Shown here in pieces: positions 49,023 to 56,601 of a stretch of DNA of 64,000 nucleotides. Both the position numbers and the translations under genes were made by a program. The notes beneath the pieces are model-generated. The model saw only the letters and a list, made by a program, of their open reading frames with translations. It did no database searches and was not told where the DNA came from. Location: contig JADJWA010000001.1 in the NCBI GenBank assembly GCA_016716605.1, forward strand, positions 2,835,001 through 2,899,000, read 5' to 3'. How positions within the stretch are numbered: position 1 is the stretch's first letter; every line of letters begins with the position of its first letter. Source of the stretch: Flavobacteriales bacterium (GTDB taxonomy: Bacteria; Bacteroidota; Bacteroidia; Flavobacteriales_F; PHOS-HE28).

Positions 49023-49919
49023 TCAGCCCAGGACCTTCTTCAGCCGCTCGAGTTCCTGCTTGCTCTTGAAGCCGATCTCGATCGTGCCCCGCCCGGTTGC
49101 GTCCGCTTTCACCGTGACGCGGCTGCCGAGCTGCTCGGTCAGCTGTGCGCTCAGTTCCTTGTCGTAGCGGGGCCGCGCGGTCGGCGCCGGGCGCTTGATC
49201 CCGGGAACTGGCGCGAGGCCGCGCGCCAGGTCTTCCACCTGCCGAACGCTCAGCTGGCTCTCCACGATCTTGTGGAACAGCGCCACCTGGCGGCCGGGTT
49301 CGCTGATGGTGATGAGCGCCCGGGCATGCCCCATGCCGATGCTGCGGTTGCGAAGGCCCAGTTGCACTTCAGGCTGCAGCTTGAGGAGGCGCAGGTAGTT
49401 GCTCACGGTCGCGCGGTCCTTACCCACCTTCTCGCTCAGTTTCTCGTGCGTGAGGCTCACTTCATCGATCAGGCGCTGGAAGCTCACAGCCACCTCAATG
49501 GGGTCGAGCTCTTCGCGCTGGATGTTCTCCACGAGTGCCATTTCCAGCATGGCCTCGTCGTTGGCCACGCGCACGTACGCCGGCACTTCGGCGAGGCCTG
49601 CCAGCTGCGATGCCCGGAAGCGCCGCTCACCGCTGATGAGCTGGAAGCGCTCATACCCCACCTTTCGCACGGTCACGGGCTGGATCACGCCATGCTCACG
49701 GATGCTCTGAGCGAGCTCGGCCAGGGCCTCTTCGCTGAAGTGGGCGCGCGGCTGGAACGGATTGGGCTCGATCTGGGCCACCGGAAGCATGGTGGTGCCG
49801 CCCATGGGGCGTTGCGACGCGGAGTCCCGCGCAGTGATGTCGGCCGCAGGTTCATCGAGCAGCGCGCTCAAGCCCCGTCCCAGTCCTTTCTTCTTGATCA
49901 TGCTCGGCTCGTTGTTCAT
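49023..49919 (-). CDS. parB: Chromosome-partitioning protein ParB
   Basis: 298 residues. The N-terminal ParB/Srx domain has NPFQPRAHF and the CTP-binding ISGERRFRASQLAG. A helix-turn-helix follows at VSLTHEKLSEKVGKDRATVSNYLRL (cited in parts), then MGHARALI. It binds parS sites and loads SMC; I found no parS match in this window. It is the second gene after parA, overlapping it by 4 bp. Confidence 0.96.
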   Translation of the reverse strand: MNNEPSMIKKKGLGRGLSALLDEPAADITARDSASQRPMGGTTMLPVAQIEPNPFQPRAHFSEEALAELAQSIREHGVIQPVTVRKVGYERFQLISGERRFRASQLAGLAEVPAYVRVANDEAMLEMALVENIQREELDPIEVAVSFQRLIDEVSLTHEKLSEKVGKDRATVSNYLRLLKLQPEVQLGLRNRSIGMGHARALITISEPGRQVALFHKIVESQLSVRQVEDLARGLAPVPGIKRPAPTARPRYDKELSAQLTEQLGSRVTVKADATGRGTIEIGFKSKQELERLKKVLG

Positions 49920-50731
49920 TCGATGGCATCGGTCGCCATCACGCGTTCACTGTCCGGGATGAGCGTGAGGCTGTTCTTCTGAAGGATCTCGCGGGCAAGG
50001 TTGAGGTAATTGGTGGCGCCCTTGCTGCTGGCATCGTGCATGATGATGCTTTTGCCGTGGCTTGGCGCCTCACCCAAGGCCACGTTGCGATGGATCACCG
50101 TATCGAAGACCAGCTGCTGGAAATGGGTCTTCACCTCGTCCACCACTTGGTTCGCAAGGCGAAGGCGGCTGTCGTACATGGTGAGCAGCATGCCTTCGAT
50201 GGTGAGCTCCGGGTTCAACCGCTGCTGCACGATCTTGATGGTGTTGAGCAGCTTCCCGAGCCCTTCCAGCGCAAAATACTCGCATTGCACCGGCACGATC
50301 ACGCTATCCGAGCAGGTGAGGCTGTTCACCGTGACGAGACCCAGTGAGGGCGAGCAATCGATGATGATGAAATCGTAGTGGTCGCGCAGGGGCTCCAGCA
50401 CCTTCTTCATTTGCTGCTCGCGCTCGGGCATGTCAATCATCTCGATCTCAGCGCCCACCAGGTCGATGTGGCCGGGCAGCAGGTCGAGGCCGGGGTTGTC
50501 GGTGCCCACGATCACTTGCTGCGCGGGTGTGCCGTTGATGATGCACTCATAGATGCTGGACTTCACCTGCCGAGGGTCGTGCCCCGTGCCGCTGGTGGCA
50601 TTGGCTTGCGGATCGGCATCCACGAGAAGGGTGCGGCGCTCCAAGGCACCAAGGCTGGCTGCGAGGTTGATCGCGGTGGTGGTCTTGCCCACGCCGCCTT
50701 TCTGGTTCACGATGGAGATGATCTTGGCCAT
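49916..50731 (-). CDS. parA: Chromosome-partitioning ATPase ParA (Soj)
   Basis: 271 residues. The deviant Walker A is KGGVGKTTTAINLA at the N-terminus, the Walker A' Asp lies in LLVDADPQANAT, and Walker B is IIIDCSPSLG. It forms the ATP-dependent DNA-bound gradient used by ParB to segregate origins. It overlaps parB by 4 bp (ATGA). The presence of parAB suggests the region may lie near the replication origin, though no oriC or dnaA is visible. Confidence 0.96.
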   Translation of the reverse strand: MAKIISIVNQKGGVGKTTTAINLAASLGALERRTLLVDADPQANATSGTGHDPRQVKSSIYECIINGTPAQQVIVGTDNPGLDLLPGHIDLVGAEIEMIDMPEREQQMKKVLEPLRDHYDFIIIDCSPSLGLVTVNSLTCSDSVIVPVQCEYFALEGLGKLLNTIKIVQQRLNPELTIEGMLLTMYDSRLRLANQVVDEVKTHFQQLVFDTVIHRNVALGEAPSHGKSIIMHDASSKGATNYLNLAREILQKNSLTLIPDSERVMATDAIE

Positions 50732-50749
50732 TGGGTTGGTGATTGGTTG

Positions 50750-50769
50750 GGGCGGCGGATTCGCCGCCC
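50750..50769 (-). terminator. Hairpin after the UPF0173 hydrolase gene
   Basis: GGGCGGCG / CGCCGCCC, an 8-bp perfect stem with a 4-nt loop, lies directly after the stop codon of the hydrolase and 19 bp before parA. No T-run, so it may be a weak terminator. Confidence 0.5.
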
Positions 50770-51447
50770 TTACAGTTGTATGGTCTCGCCGATCCCAGGC
50801 AGAAGCAGCGTGATCTTCGCTTGGGCGAAGGCCTCGATGGCCGCCTGGGTGTCGATGACGATGGGAGGGAAGGTGTTGTAGTGGATGCCGATAACGGTTT
50901 TCACGCCCATGAGCAGAGCTGCTTCAATGGCGTCAGCTATGCCCATGGTGAAGTGGTCGCCGATGGGCAAGCAGGCAAATCGCAGGTTGAAGGGCTTCAG
51001 CAATTGCATGTCCATGGTCAGGGCTGTGTCACCGGCGTGGTGAAACGATCCCTCGGCTCCAGTTACCACGAAACCGCCGGGATTTCCGCCGTAACTGCCA
51101 TCGGGCAACTGGCTGCTGTGCAGGGCGGTTGTGTACTTCAGGCGGAAGGGACCCACCGAAGCCGAACCGCCGATGTTCAGGCCCACGGTTTTCGCGACCC
51201 CCTTCTTCTCGAACCAGGTCGCGATCTCATAATTGCTTACGAGCACGGCGCCTGTACGCTTGGCGATCGGCTCGGCATCCAGCAGATGGTCGCCATGGCC
51301 GTGGGTGATCAGGATTTCCGTGGCCGGTATCCGGTCCAGCACGATTCCTCCGGCCAAGGGATTGCCCGTGATGAACGGATCGAAGAGCACATCGTGTCCG
51401 CTCGCATTCACGCCGATACAGGAATGTCCGTAGTAAGTGAGCTTCAT
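50770..51447 (-). CDS. Metallo-beta-lactamase-fold hydrolase (UPF0173 family)
   Basis: 225 residues. The N-terminus MKLTYYGHSCIGVN and the metal motif ITHGHGDHLLDA are the UPF0173 signature. Further metal ligands lie in HHAGDTALTMDM and near the end in GIHYNTFPPI. It is a predicted metal-dependent hydrolase of unknown substrate. It is 38 bp upstream of parA on the same strand. Confidence 0.94.
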   Translation of the reverse strand: MKLTYYGHSCIGVNASGHDVLFDPFITGNPLAGGIVLDRIPATEILITHGHGDHLLDAEPIAKRTGAVLVSNYEIATWFEKKGVAKTVGLNIGGSASVGPFRLKYTTALHSSQLPDGSYGGNPGGFVVTGAEGSFHHAGDTALTMDMQLLKPFNLRFACLPIGDHFTMGIADAIEAALLMGVKTVIGIHYNTFPPIVIDTQAAIEAFAQAKITLLLPGIGETIQL

Positions 51448-51567
51448 TCAGGTCGAGCGTGAGCCGTTGGGCCAACGTTTCGGGCGGCACAAAGAACAGG
51501 GCGCTTCAGCCTCTGCCGCTGTTGAAAAACCGCCGACTTTTGAACAGGCGTTGGTGCCGAGGATTCG

Positions 51568-51960
51568 CTAGAAGAGTTCCTTCACCTCAACGAAGTTGAA
51601 GTCCAGCCTGAAGAGGCTCTCATAGTCCTTCCCGGTCTCGGCCATTTCCTCATCGCCCGTTTCATAGTGCCAGTTCACGCGCACATGCTGGCCGCGCTCA
51701 TTCACGGCATCGAGCTTCTGGAAGATATTGTACAGATGCTTGCTCGAGCTGGTGTCCAGGTAATCGAGCTTCATGTTCACCGTGGTCTCCTCCTGGGGTT
51801 GCTCCAGGTATTCCTCGATCCAGCGGTACACGCGCGAATAGAACTGCTCGGAGTTGCTCGGCAGCGATCGCCCGATGAACTCCATCACGCCATTGTCGAG
51901 GTCGAGGTCGATTTCCGGTGATCGCTCGGTCCGGTCGATGTGGAATCGCTTCGTTTGCAT
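51568..51960 (-). CDS. SiaC-like regulatory phosphoprotein (DUF1987)
   Basis: 130 residues from MQTKRFHIDRTERSPEIDLD. The features DLDNGVMEFIGRSLPSN and the phosphosite-like LDYLDTSSSKHLYNIFQ match DUF1987/SiaC. In Pseudomonas, SiaC is phosphorylated at a Thr in this loop and controls a diguanylate cyclase through the SiaABCD phosphatase/kinase switch. None of the partner genes is next to it here. An upstream in-frame start adds 38 residues with no family match and is rejected. Confidence 0.85.
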   Translation of the reverse strand: MQTKRFHIDRTERSPEIDLDLDNGVMEFIGRSLPSNSEQFYSRVYRWIEEYLEQPQEETTVNMKLDYLDTSSSKHLYNIFQKLDAVNERGQHVRVNWHYETGDEEMAETGKDYESLFRLDFNFVEVKELF

Positions 51961-52053
51961 GGCGTTTGTGCTTCGAGCCAAAAATGGGCGCAACGGAGCG
52001 GCGCTCGTCCGTCCGGCAGGGCTTGGCATCAACACCTCAACGTGAAGAACGGC

Positions 52054-52082
52054 GAAGGCCGATGGGATCACCATCGGCCTTC
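52054..52082. terminator. Strong hairpin downstream of the 52099 gene
   Basis: GAAGGCCGATGG / CCATCGGCCTTC, a 12-bp perfect stem with a 5-nt loop, lies 17 bp after the stop of the secreted protein at 52099 (minus strand) and before the SiaC-like gene. It is a likely terminator for the 53501-52099 gene group. Confidence 0.7.
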
Positions 52083-52098
52083 ATCCTCTTGGGTGCGT

Positions 52099-52503
52099 TC
52101 AGCGCCCGTTGTAAGCGGTGATGATCTCCCGATCGGTGGGCAGTACGATCTCCGAGTCGTTCGCGCGGCGAACCCAGTAGAGGTACTTGCCGCTGCCTTC
52201 GCAGGCATAAGCGCTCATGCTCTCTTCGGGCCCGAGCGCGCGCACGGGGAAGGTGCGCCAGGTTCCGTTCTTCTCCTGCACCGCCACCTTCACCTCGATC
52301 ACATCGCGGCAGGTGTTCCTGAGGTCCAACTGGTATGTGCCGCTGAAGTCGCGCCTGTAGCCTTCAACGTAATGGAAGCAGTTCTCGCAGGGGGCGCCCC
52401 ATCGGCTGCTGGTTTTCACCAGGCAATCGGCGTAACTCTGGTCCTGCCCGAAGGCGGATGCGGTGATGATGAGGGCTGCGGTTAGGGTAAGGGTGCGGGT
52501 CAT
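52099..52503 (-). CDS. Small secreted protein of unknown function
   Basis: 134 residues with a signal peptide (MTRTLTLTAALIITASAFGQ). The mature part has four cysteines (YADCLV, CENCFHY, NTCRDV, YACEGSG) and a beta-rich pattern with WRTFPVRALGPEES. It may be a small cystine-stabilised periplasmic or secreted domain. Start ATG 52503 overlaps the upstream stop by 4 bp. No family recognised. Confidence 0.75.
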   Translation of the reverse strand: MTRTLTLTAALIITASAFGQDQSYADCLVKTSSRWGAPCENCFHYVEGYRRDFSGTYQLDLRNTCRDVIEVKVAVQEKNGTWRTFPVRALGPEESMSAYACEGSGKYLYWVRRANDSEIVLPTDREIITAYNGR

Positions 52504-53030
52504 TTGCAACGGTTATTTTCGAGGATGATGCGCGCTTCGGCATTGCCGGATCGCTTGCTCTCTTTCCAGTCCTTGCAAGCCCCTGGCTGGTCGCCCATGG
52601 CCTTGCGGCTCCAGCCACGGTTATTGTAGGCTTCGCCGTTCCGCCCATCCAGGGCGATTACGCGGTCGAAGTCGGCGATGGCCTCTGCATGCCGGTTCAG
52701 TTTGGCCAAGGCGCTGCCTCGGCTCAGGTAAGCCTGCGCGTGCTCGGGCTTCTCTTGGATCACGGCGGTGAAGTCGGCCACCGCCTCCTCATATTGCTTC
52801 AGGATGCTCTGGCAGAAGCCGCGGTGCAGGAATGCATTCACATGACCTGGCGAATGGTCCAGCGCATGCGTGTAGGCCACGATGGCCGTGGCGTGGTCTC
52901 CGGATCGGTAGGCCTTCTCACCGGCCTTGAAGAAGTCCGCTGCCGGATCGGGCTTGCCGTTGTCGGCGAGGTACTGCGCATGCAGCGAGGAGCTGATGAG
53001 CAGGGCGAGCACTGGTGCAATGGATCGCAT
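52500..53030 (-). CDS. Secreted TPR-repeat protein
   Basis: 176 residues with a signal peptide ending at LHAQ. Three to four TPR units follow: AYRSGDHATAIVAYTHALD, FCQSILKQYEEAVADF, SALAKLNRHAEAIADFDR and a final GDQPGACKDW. This is a typical Bacteroidota periplasmic or surface TPR adaptor. It overlaps the next gene by 4 bp and lies 15 bp after the 53046 gene, so the three are probably one operon. Confidence 0.85.
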   Translation of the reverse strand: MRSIAPVLALLISSSLHAQYLADNGKPDPAADFFKAGEKAYRSGDHATAIVAYTHALDHSPGHVNAFLHRGFCQSILKQYEEAVADFTAVIQEKPEHAQAYLSRGSALAKLNRHAEAIADFDRVIALDGRNGEAYNNRGWSRKAMGDQPGACKDWKESKRSGNAEARIILENNRCK

Positions 53031-53045
53031 GGGCTTCTGATAGGG

Positions 53046-53501
53046 TCAGTTCTTACGCGCGCCGTGCAGCGGGGTTTCCGTTGCGCCGGCCAGGTGATCA
53101 GCCAGCAAGGCGCGGAACGCTTCGATCGTGGCCGCCCCGCCGGGATCCTGCAAAGGCCTGGGCAGGTTGCAGCGGCCGGTGAGCCGCACGGTATTCAGCT
53201 TGAACAGCTCCTTGGAGAAGCAGCGCTCATGGCCGCCACGGCATTCGAGGATCACAGCATCCTCCTCAGCCGAGAAGTGGATCCGATCTGGATCGATGGA
53301 GGCCAGGGGCACGGCATCTTGCCTGAATCGGCCGCTGGCGTCATACAGGTCGATCACGAGTTGAAGGTGCTTGTCGCACTTGAGGATCACGCTGCCGCCA
53401 AAGAGAGCATTGAGGCTGTCGAGGCCGGCCGGTTGTGCGTGCGCCCGATGGTGCAGCAGCACCGAGCATAGGATGCAGGTGAGGAGCAGTCGTTGAACCA
53501 T
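53046..53501 (-). CDS. Secreted protein of unknown function
   Basis: 151 residues. MVQRLLLTCILCSVLLHHRAHAQ is a signal peptide (cited only by MVQRLL and AHAQ). The mature part contains ILKCDKHLQLVIDLYD and ILECRGGHERCFSKELFK, a beta-rich fold with three or four cysteines. No family recognised. The open frame extends 30 codons upstream through the divergent 53567 promoter and is rejected as start. It is the first gene of the 53501-52099 group. Confidence 0.75.
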   Translation of the reverse strand: MVQRLLLTCILCSVLLHHRAHAQPAGLDSLNALFGGSVILKCDKHLQLVIDLYDASGRFRQDAVPLASIDPDRIHFSAEEDAVILECRGGHERCFSKELFKLNTVRLTGRCNLPRPLQDPGGAATIEAFRALLADHLAGATETPLHGARKN

Positions 53502-53566
53502 GCGGGTCGCTCCAACGTACACGGGCTCCTGAGGTTCACCCGCACCTCGGTCCGATCGCCCAACGC

Positions 53567-54754
53567 ATGCTCCGCCACCTGCTCGCCGCACTCCTGCTGA
53601 TCGTCTCGTCCTCGCTCCTCGCGCAAGGAAGATTCAAGGCGAACGGCCGCGTGAAGATTGAAGGGGGCGATATTTCCGGCGCCCGCGCCGTGGTGTACAA
53701 GAACGGCGTGAAGGAGCGAGCCATTTCGACGGGACTGAGCAAATTCGCACTCGAGCTCGACCTGAATGCGAGCTACATCGTGTCGTTCGAGAAAGACGGC
53801 TACGTGTCCAAGAAGATTTCCTTCGATACCCGTGTGCCGGCCGATGCCGTTGCGAACGGATTCACGCCTTTCGATTTCGCGGTCTCGCTCTTCAAGCAGT
53901 ACGACGATATCAATATGGTGGTCTTCAATCAGCCGGTCGGCATGATCCGTTACGACGCATCTGCAGGTGATTTCGACTACGATACGGATTACACCAAGTC
54001 GATCCAGTCCCAGATGCAGGAGGCCGTAGCCCTCGTTGAGCAGAAGCAGAAGGATGAGGCGCAGAAAGCCGACTTGGAGGCGAAACGCAAGGCCGACGAT
54101 GCAAAGGCCCAGGCTAGAGCTGAGGTGGAGGCGAAGAAACAGGCAGCTGCGCAGGAGGCAGCGGCCGCCAAAGCCACCGCTGAAGCTGAACGAAACGCTG
54201 CGGCAGCGGCCAAAGCCCAGGCCGAGGTTGACCGTAAGGCGGCCGCTGAAGCCGCCAAGGCTGAGAAAGCCCGCGAAGCCGCGAAGCCACCCGTGGCCAA
54301 GGCCGAACCGAAGCCCGCGACCCCCATTGAGCCAAGGATCGAGCGCCCCAGGCCGGTGCCACCGGCACCAGCCCCACAGCGCAATGCACTGGCGGCAGAG
54401 CCTGCCAAAAGCCAGGACGAGCGCCGCCGCATTGAACCTGTGCTGGAAGAGGAACCCTCACGCGTGGCACAGGCGCGCACCTATGAGCATCAGGAGAAAA
54501 GGCCCGATCACGTTGCGGATCAGGCCGACCTATTCCGCACCGAGGATCTCATCGTCGAAGCAGGCAAGGTGACCACGGTGGTCAAGCTCGAGGTGGGCGG
54601 CAAAGTGACCGAGTACCGGCGGGTCTATCACAAATGGGGCGGCGTATTCTACTTCAAGGATGGCGTGGCCTGCACCCAGCTCGTGTACGAATCCGAAGCG
54701 TTCCCGGCGCAGGAGCAGCTTGCAGGCGCCTCACCTCGGGGGAAGCTCGACTGA
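53567..54754 (+). CDS. Secreted carboxypeptidase-regulatory-like protein with Ala-rich coiled coil
   Basis: 395 residues. The signal peptide ends at LLAQG. Residues ~20-145 form a carboxypeptidase-regulatory-like beta sandwich (GRVKIEGGDISGARAVVYKNGVKERA in parts, VSFEKDGYVSKK, QPVGMIRYD). About 150-250 is a highly charged Ala-rich coiled coil (KADLEAKRKADDAKAQARAE type). It is followed by a Pro-rich linker and a C-terminal ~70-residue domain (GGKVTEYRRVYHKWGGVFYF). The N-terminal domain is paralogous to the protein at 55422. Function unknown; a periplasm-spanning linker is plausible. Confidence 0.8.
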   Translation: MLRHLLAALLLIVSSSLLAQGRFKANGRVKIEGGDISGARAVVYKNGVKERAISTGLSKFALELDLNASYIVSFEKDGYVSKKISFDTRVPADAVANGFTPFDFAVSLFKQYDDINMVVFNQPVGMIRYDASAGDFDYDTDYTKSIQSQMQEAVALVEQKQKDEAQKADLEAKRKADDAKAQARAEVEAKKQAAAQEAAAAKATAEAERNAAAAAKAQAEVDRKAAAEAAKAEKAREAAKPPVAKAEPKPATPIEPRIERPRPVPPAPAPQRNALAAEPAKSQDERRRIEPVLEEEPSRVAQARTYEHQEKRPDHVADQADLFRTEDLIVEAGKVTTVVKLEVGGKVTEYRRVYHKWGGVFYFKDGVACTQLVYESEAFPAQEQLAGASPRGKLD

Positions 54755-54769
54755 TCGAGCCGCCGCGCT

Positions 54770-55252
54770 TCACTCCCTCAACGGGCCCACCGGACTCAAT
54801 TCGCATCCTTCGGTCCGGCGCGTGTACGACACGCTCCCGATGCGCCAGCCGTCCGGTCCGAGCACCAAGGTGAACACGTCTATCCCGCAATGCGAGAAAC
54901 GGCCATTGATATGGAAATCGTAGCGCATCGTTGCCACGGCAATGGGGCCGTCAACGCGCACCACCGGATCCCAGTAGCGCTCGACCAGCCGCTCCTTCCC
55001 GGCAACCAACCGCTTCAAGTATTCCTCGAAGCCCGTGACCACCACAGGTTCCGAACCATCGGCTGAGACGATCTGCAGCGTGCCCGCGTGAATCAAGGTT
55101 GCTGACATCGCCGCGCTGTCTTGGGCGGTCATCGATGCGAAGAAGCGATCAATCGTCCTAAGGACCGAGGATTCCGTTGGTGGGTCCGCTTGGGCGAACG
55201 AAGCCATGGGCGCCAAGGCCAGCCCAAGCAGCAGTTGCAGATGAAGGATCAT
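54770..55252 (-). CDS. Secreted NTF2/SnoaL-like protein
   Basis: 160 residues from MILHLQLLLGLALAPMASFAQ. The mature part has the NTF2-like pattern: FFASMTAQDSAAMSATL, GFEEYLKRLVAGKERLVERY, AVATMRYDFHINGRF and a final beta-strand GPDGWRIGSVSYTRR. Such domains often bind small hydrophobic ligands or act as dimerised enzymes; no active site is clear. An upstream ATG at 55276 adds eight residues and is less likely. Confidence 0.75.
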   Translation of the reverse strand: MILHLQLLLGLALAPMASFAQADPPTESSVLRTIDRFFASMTAQDSAAMSATLIHAGTLQIVSADGSEPVVVTGFEEYLKRLVAGKERLVERYWDPVVRVDGPIAVATMRYDFHINGRFSHCGIDVFTLVLGPDGWRIGSVSYTRRTEGCELSPVGPLRE

Positions 55253-55421
55253 GCGCCGAAAATACCGGAGCGCCATTCACATTGTAGTGTTGGAAAGCAC
55301 GGGATCCTTGCGCCGAAGGGCCCAAAGCCCACCTTCTATGTTCGCCCTCCGCTCAAGCCGGTACCGGTCTTCCGGGTCGCTTACCACGACGGCGCAAGCG
55401 GGACTCTAAAACGATCATGAC

Positions 55422-55934
55422 ATGCGTACGCTGGGATTCCTTGCGCTGTGCCTCGTCTCCTTCCATGCTGAGGCGGCGCGCCTGCAACTCAAAGGCAATG
55501 TAACGGATGCATCCTCTCGGCGACCTTTGGCCAATGCGCTGGTGCGGGTGTACAAGAACGGTGTGAAGCAGCATGTGCTGCACACCGGTGCCAACGGCCG
55601 CTACGATGTGCTGCTGGACAACGGCGCGGATTACGTGATCCGGTTCTCAATGCCCGGGCGCGTGACCAAGTGCTTCGGGGTGCAGACCCATGGCCCGTCG
55701 TGGGCCGATGATCAGAGCGTGACACCGGTTGAGGTTGAAATGACGCTCTTCGAACAGGTCGATGGCTTTGACCTGAGCTTCTTCGATATGCCCATGGGCC
55801 TTGCTCGCTTTACCCCGATGACCGGATACCTGAGCTGGAACAAGCCCTACGAAGAGCGCATTCAACCTGAAGCCGCTCGGCTGCAGGCCGAGGCGATGCT
55901 GCGCCGCGACCAGGCATTGGCAAAGCATCCTTGA
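55422..55934 (+). CDS. Secreted carboxypeptidase-regulatory-like protein
   Basis: 170 residues with a signal peptide ending at AEA. It has a single carboxypeptidase-regulatory-like domain (GNVTDASSRRPLANALVRVY, KNGVKQHVLHTG, VIRFSMPGRVTK) and ends in a short helix. YKNGVK, the later PMGLARF and the charged IQPEAA match the order seen in the protein at 53567 (YKNGVK, PVGMIRYD, SIQSQ). The two are paralogues, this one without the coiled coil and C-terminal domain. Confidence 0.75.
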   Translation: MRTLGFLALCLVSFHAEAARLQLKGNVTDASSRRPLANALVRVYKNGVKQHVLHTGANGRYDVLLDNGADYVIRFSMPGRVTKCFGVQTHGPSWADDQSVTPVEVEMTLFEQVDGFDLSFFDMPMGLARFTPMTGYLSWNKPYEERIQPEAARLQAEAMLRRDQALAKHP

Positions 55935-56005
55935 TGCGTTTGACATGCAATTGCAACGCAACCGTTCTGAGGCAGCTTTTGCCTTAGGGGCTTTGTCATC
56001 CATGC

Positions 56006-56545
56006 ATGAGACTCATGCGGTGGTCGGAAAGGAAACTGCCGTTCGGTATGGGACTAGACGAATGGCCATACTTGTTGGAGCGCTTGCGCGGCATGCCCGC
56101 GCGATCGGCACAGCTCCTGAAGGGTGTGCCGATCGAATGCCTGGTACTGCAACAGGATGGTCGATGGAGCGCGATCGGCCATTTGGCGCACATGCTATTC
56201 CTGGATCAGCGTTTCCACGGCAGGGTCGATGACTATGAACGTCGCGATCCGGCACTGTGCCGGATCAGCCTCGATGACCAGGATGAGGGCAATAGGCTGG
56301 CCGGATTCAGGCAGCCCGGCGATTTGCTCGAAGAGCTCCGTATCGTGCGGCTGAGCCTGGTCAAACGACTTGCTGACATGAATGAGGCCGCGCTTCGGCA
56401 TCGCGCAACGCACCCATGCATGGGCGCAACCTTGAGCCCTGTGGACATGGCCGTTTGGATCGCTGAGCACGACGACCATCATTTGCTTTCAATCCGCATG
56501 TCGCTCGGCGAGCGCTTCAACGACTGGGCGCTAAAGGGCTGTTAA
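56006..56545 (+). CDS. DinB-family protein
   Basis: 179 residues. Metal-site residues of the DinB/YfiT-like four-helix bundle are visible: WSAIGHLAHMLFLDQRF with the first His, and VAWIAEHDDHHLLSIR-like AVWIAEHDDHHLLSI with the later His pair. Such proteins are putative metal-dependent transferases or damage-response enzymes; the substrate is unknown. The gene lies 71 bp after the 55422 gene and 56 bp before the BT_3928-type gene. Confidence 0.8.
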   Translation: MRLMRWSERKLPFGMGLDEWPYLLERLRGMPARSAQLLKGVPIECLVLQQDGRWSAIGHLAHMLFLDQRFHGRVDDYERRDPALCRISLDDQDEGNRLAGFRQPGDLLEELRIVRLSLVKRLADMNEAALRHRATHPCMGATLSPVDMAVWIAEHDDHHLLSIRMSLGERFNDWALKGC

Positions 56546-56572
56546 CGGCAGTCAAGCCCCGACGTCGCCTTC

Positions 56573-56580
56573 TATCTTCG
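56573..56580 (+). promoter_or_regulatory. TAnnTT-type -7 box (TATCTTCG) upstream of the BT_3928-type gene
   Basis: TATCTTCG ends 21 bp before the ATG at 56602. Pattern match only. Confidence 0.4.
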
Positions 56581-56601
56581 GCGCCATTCAATAAGCAGGT
56601 A

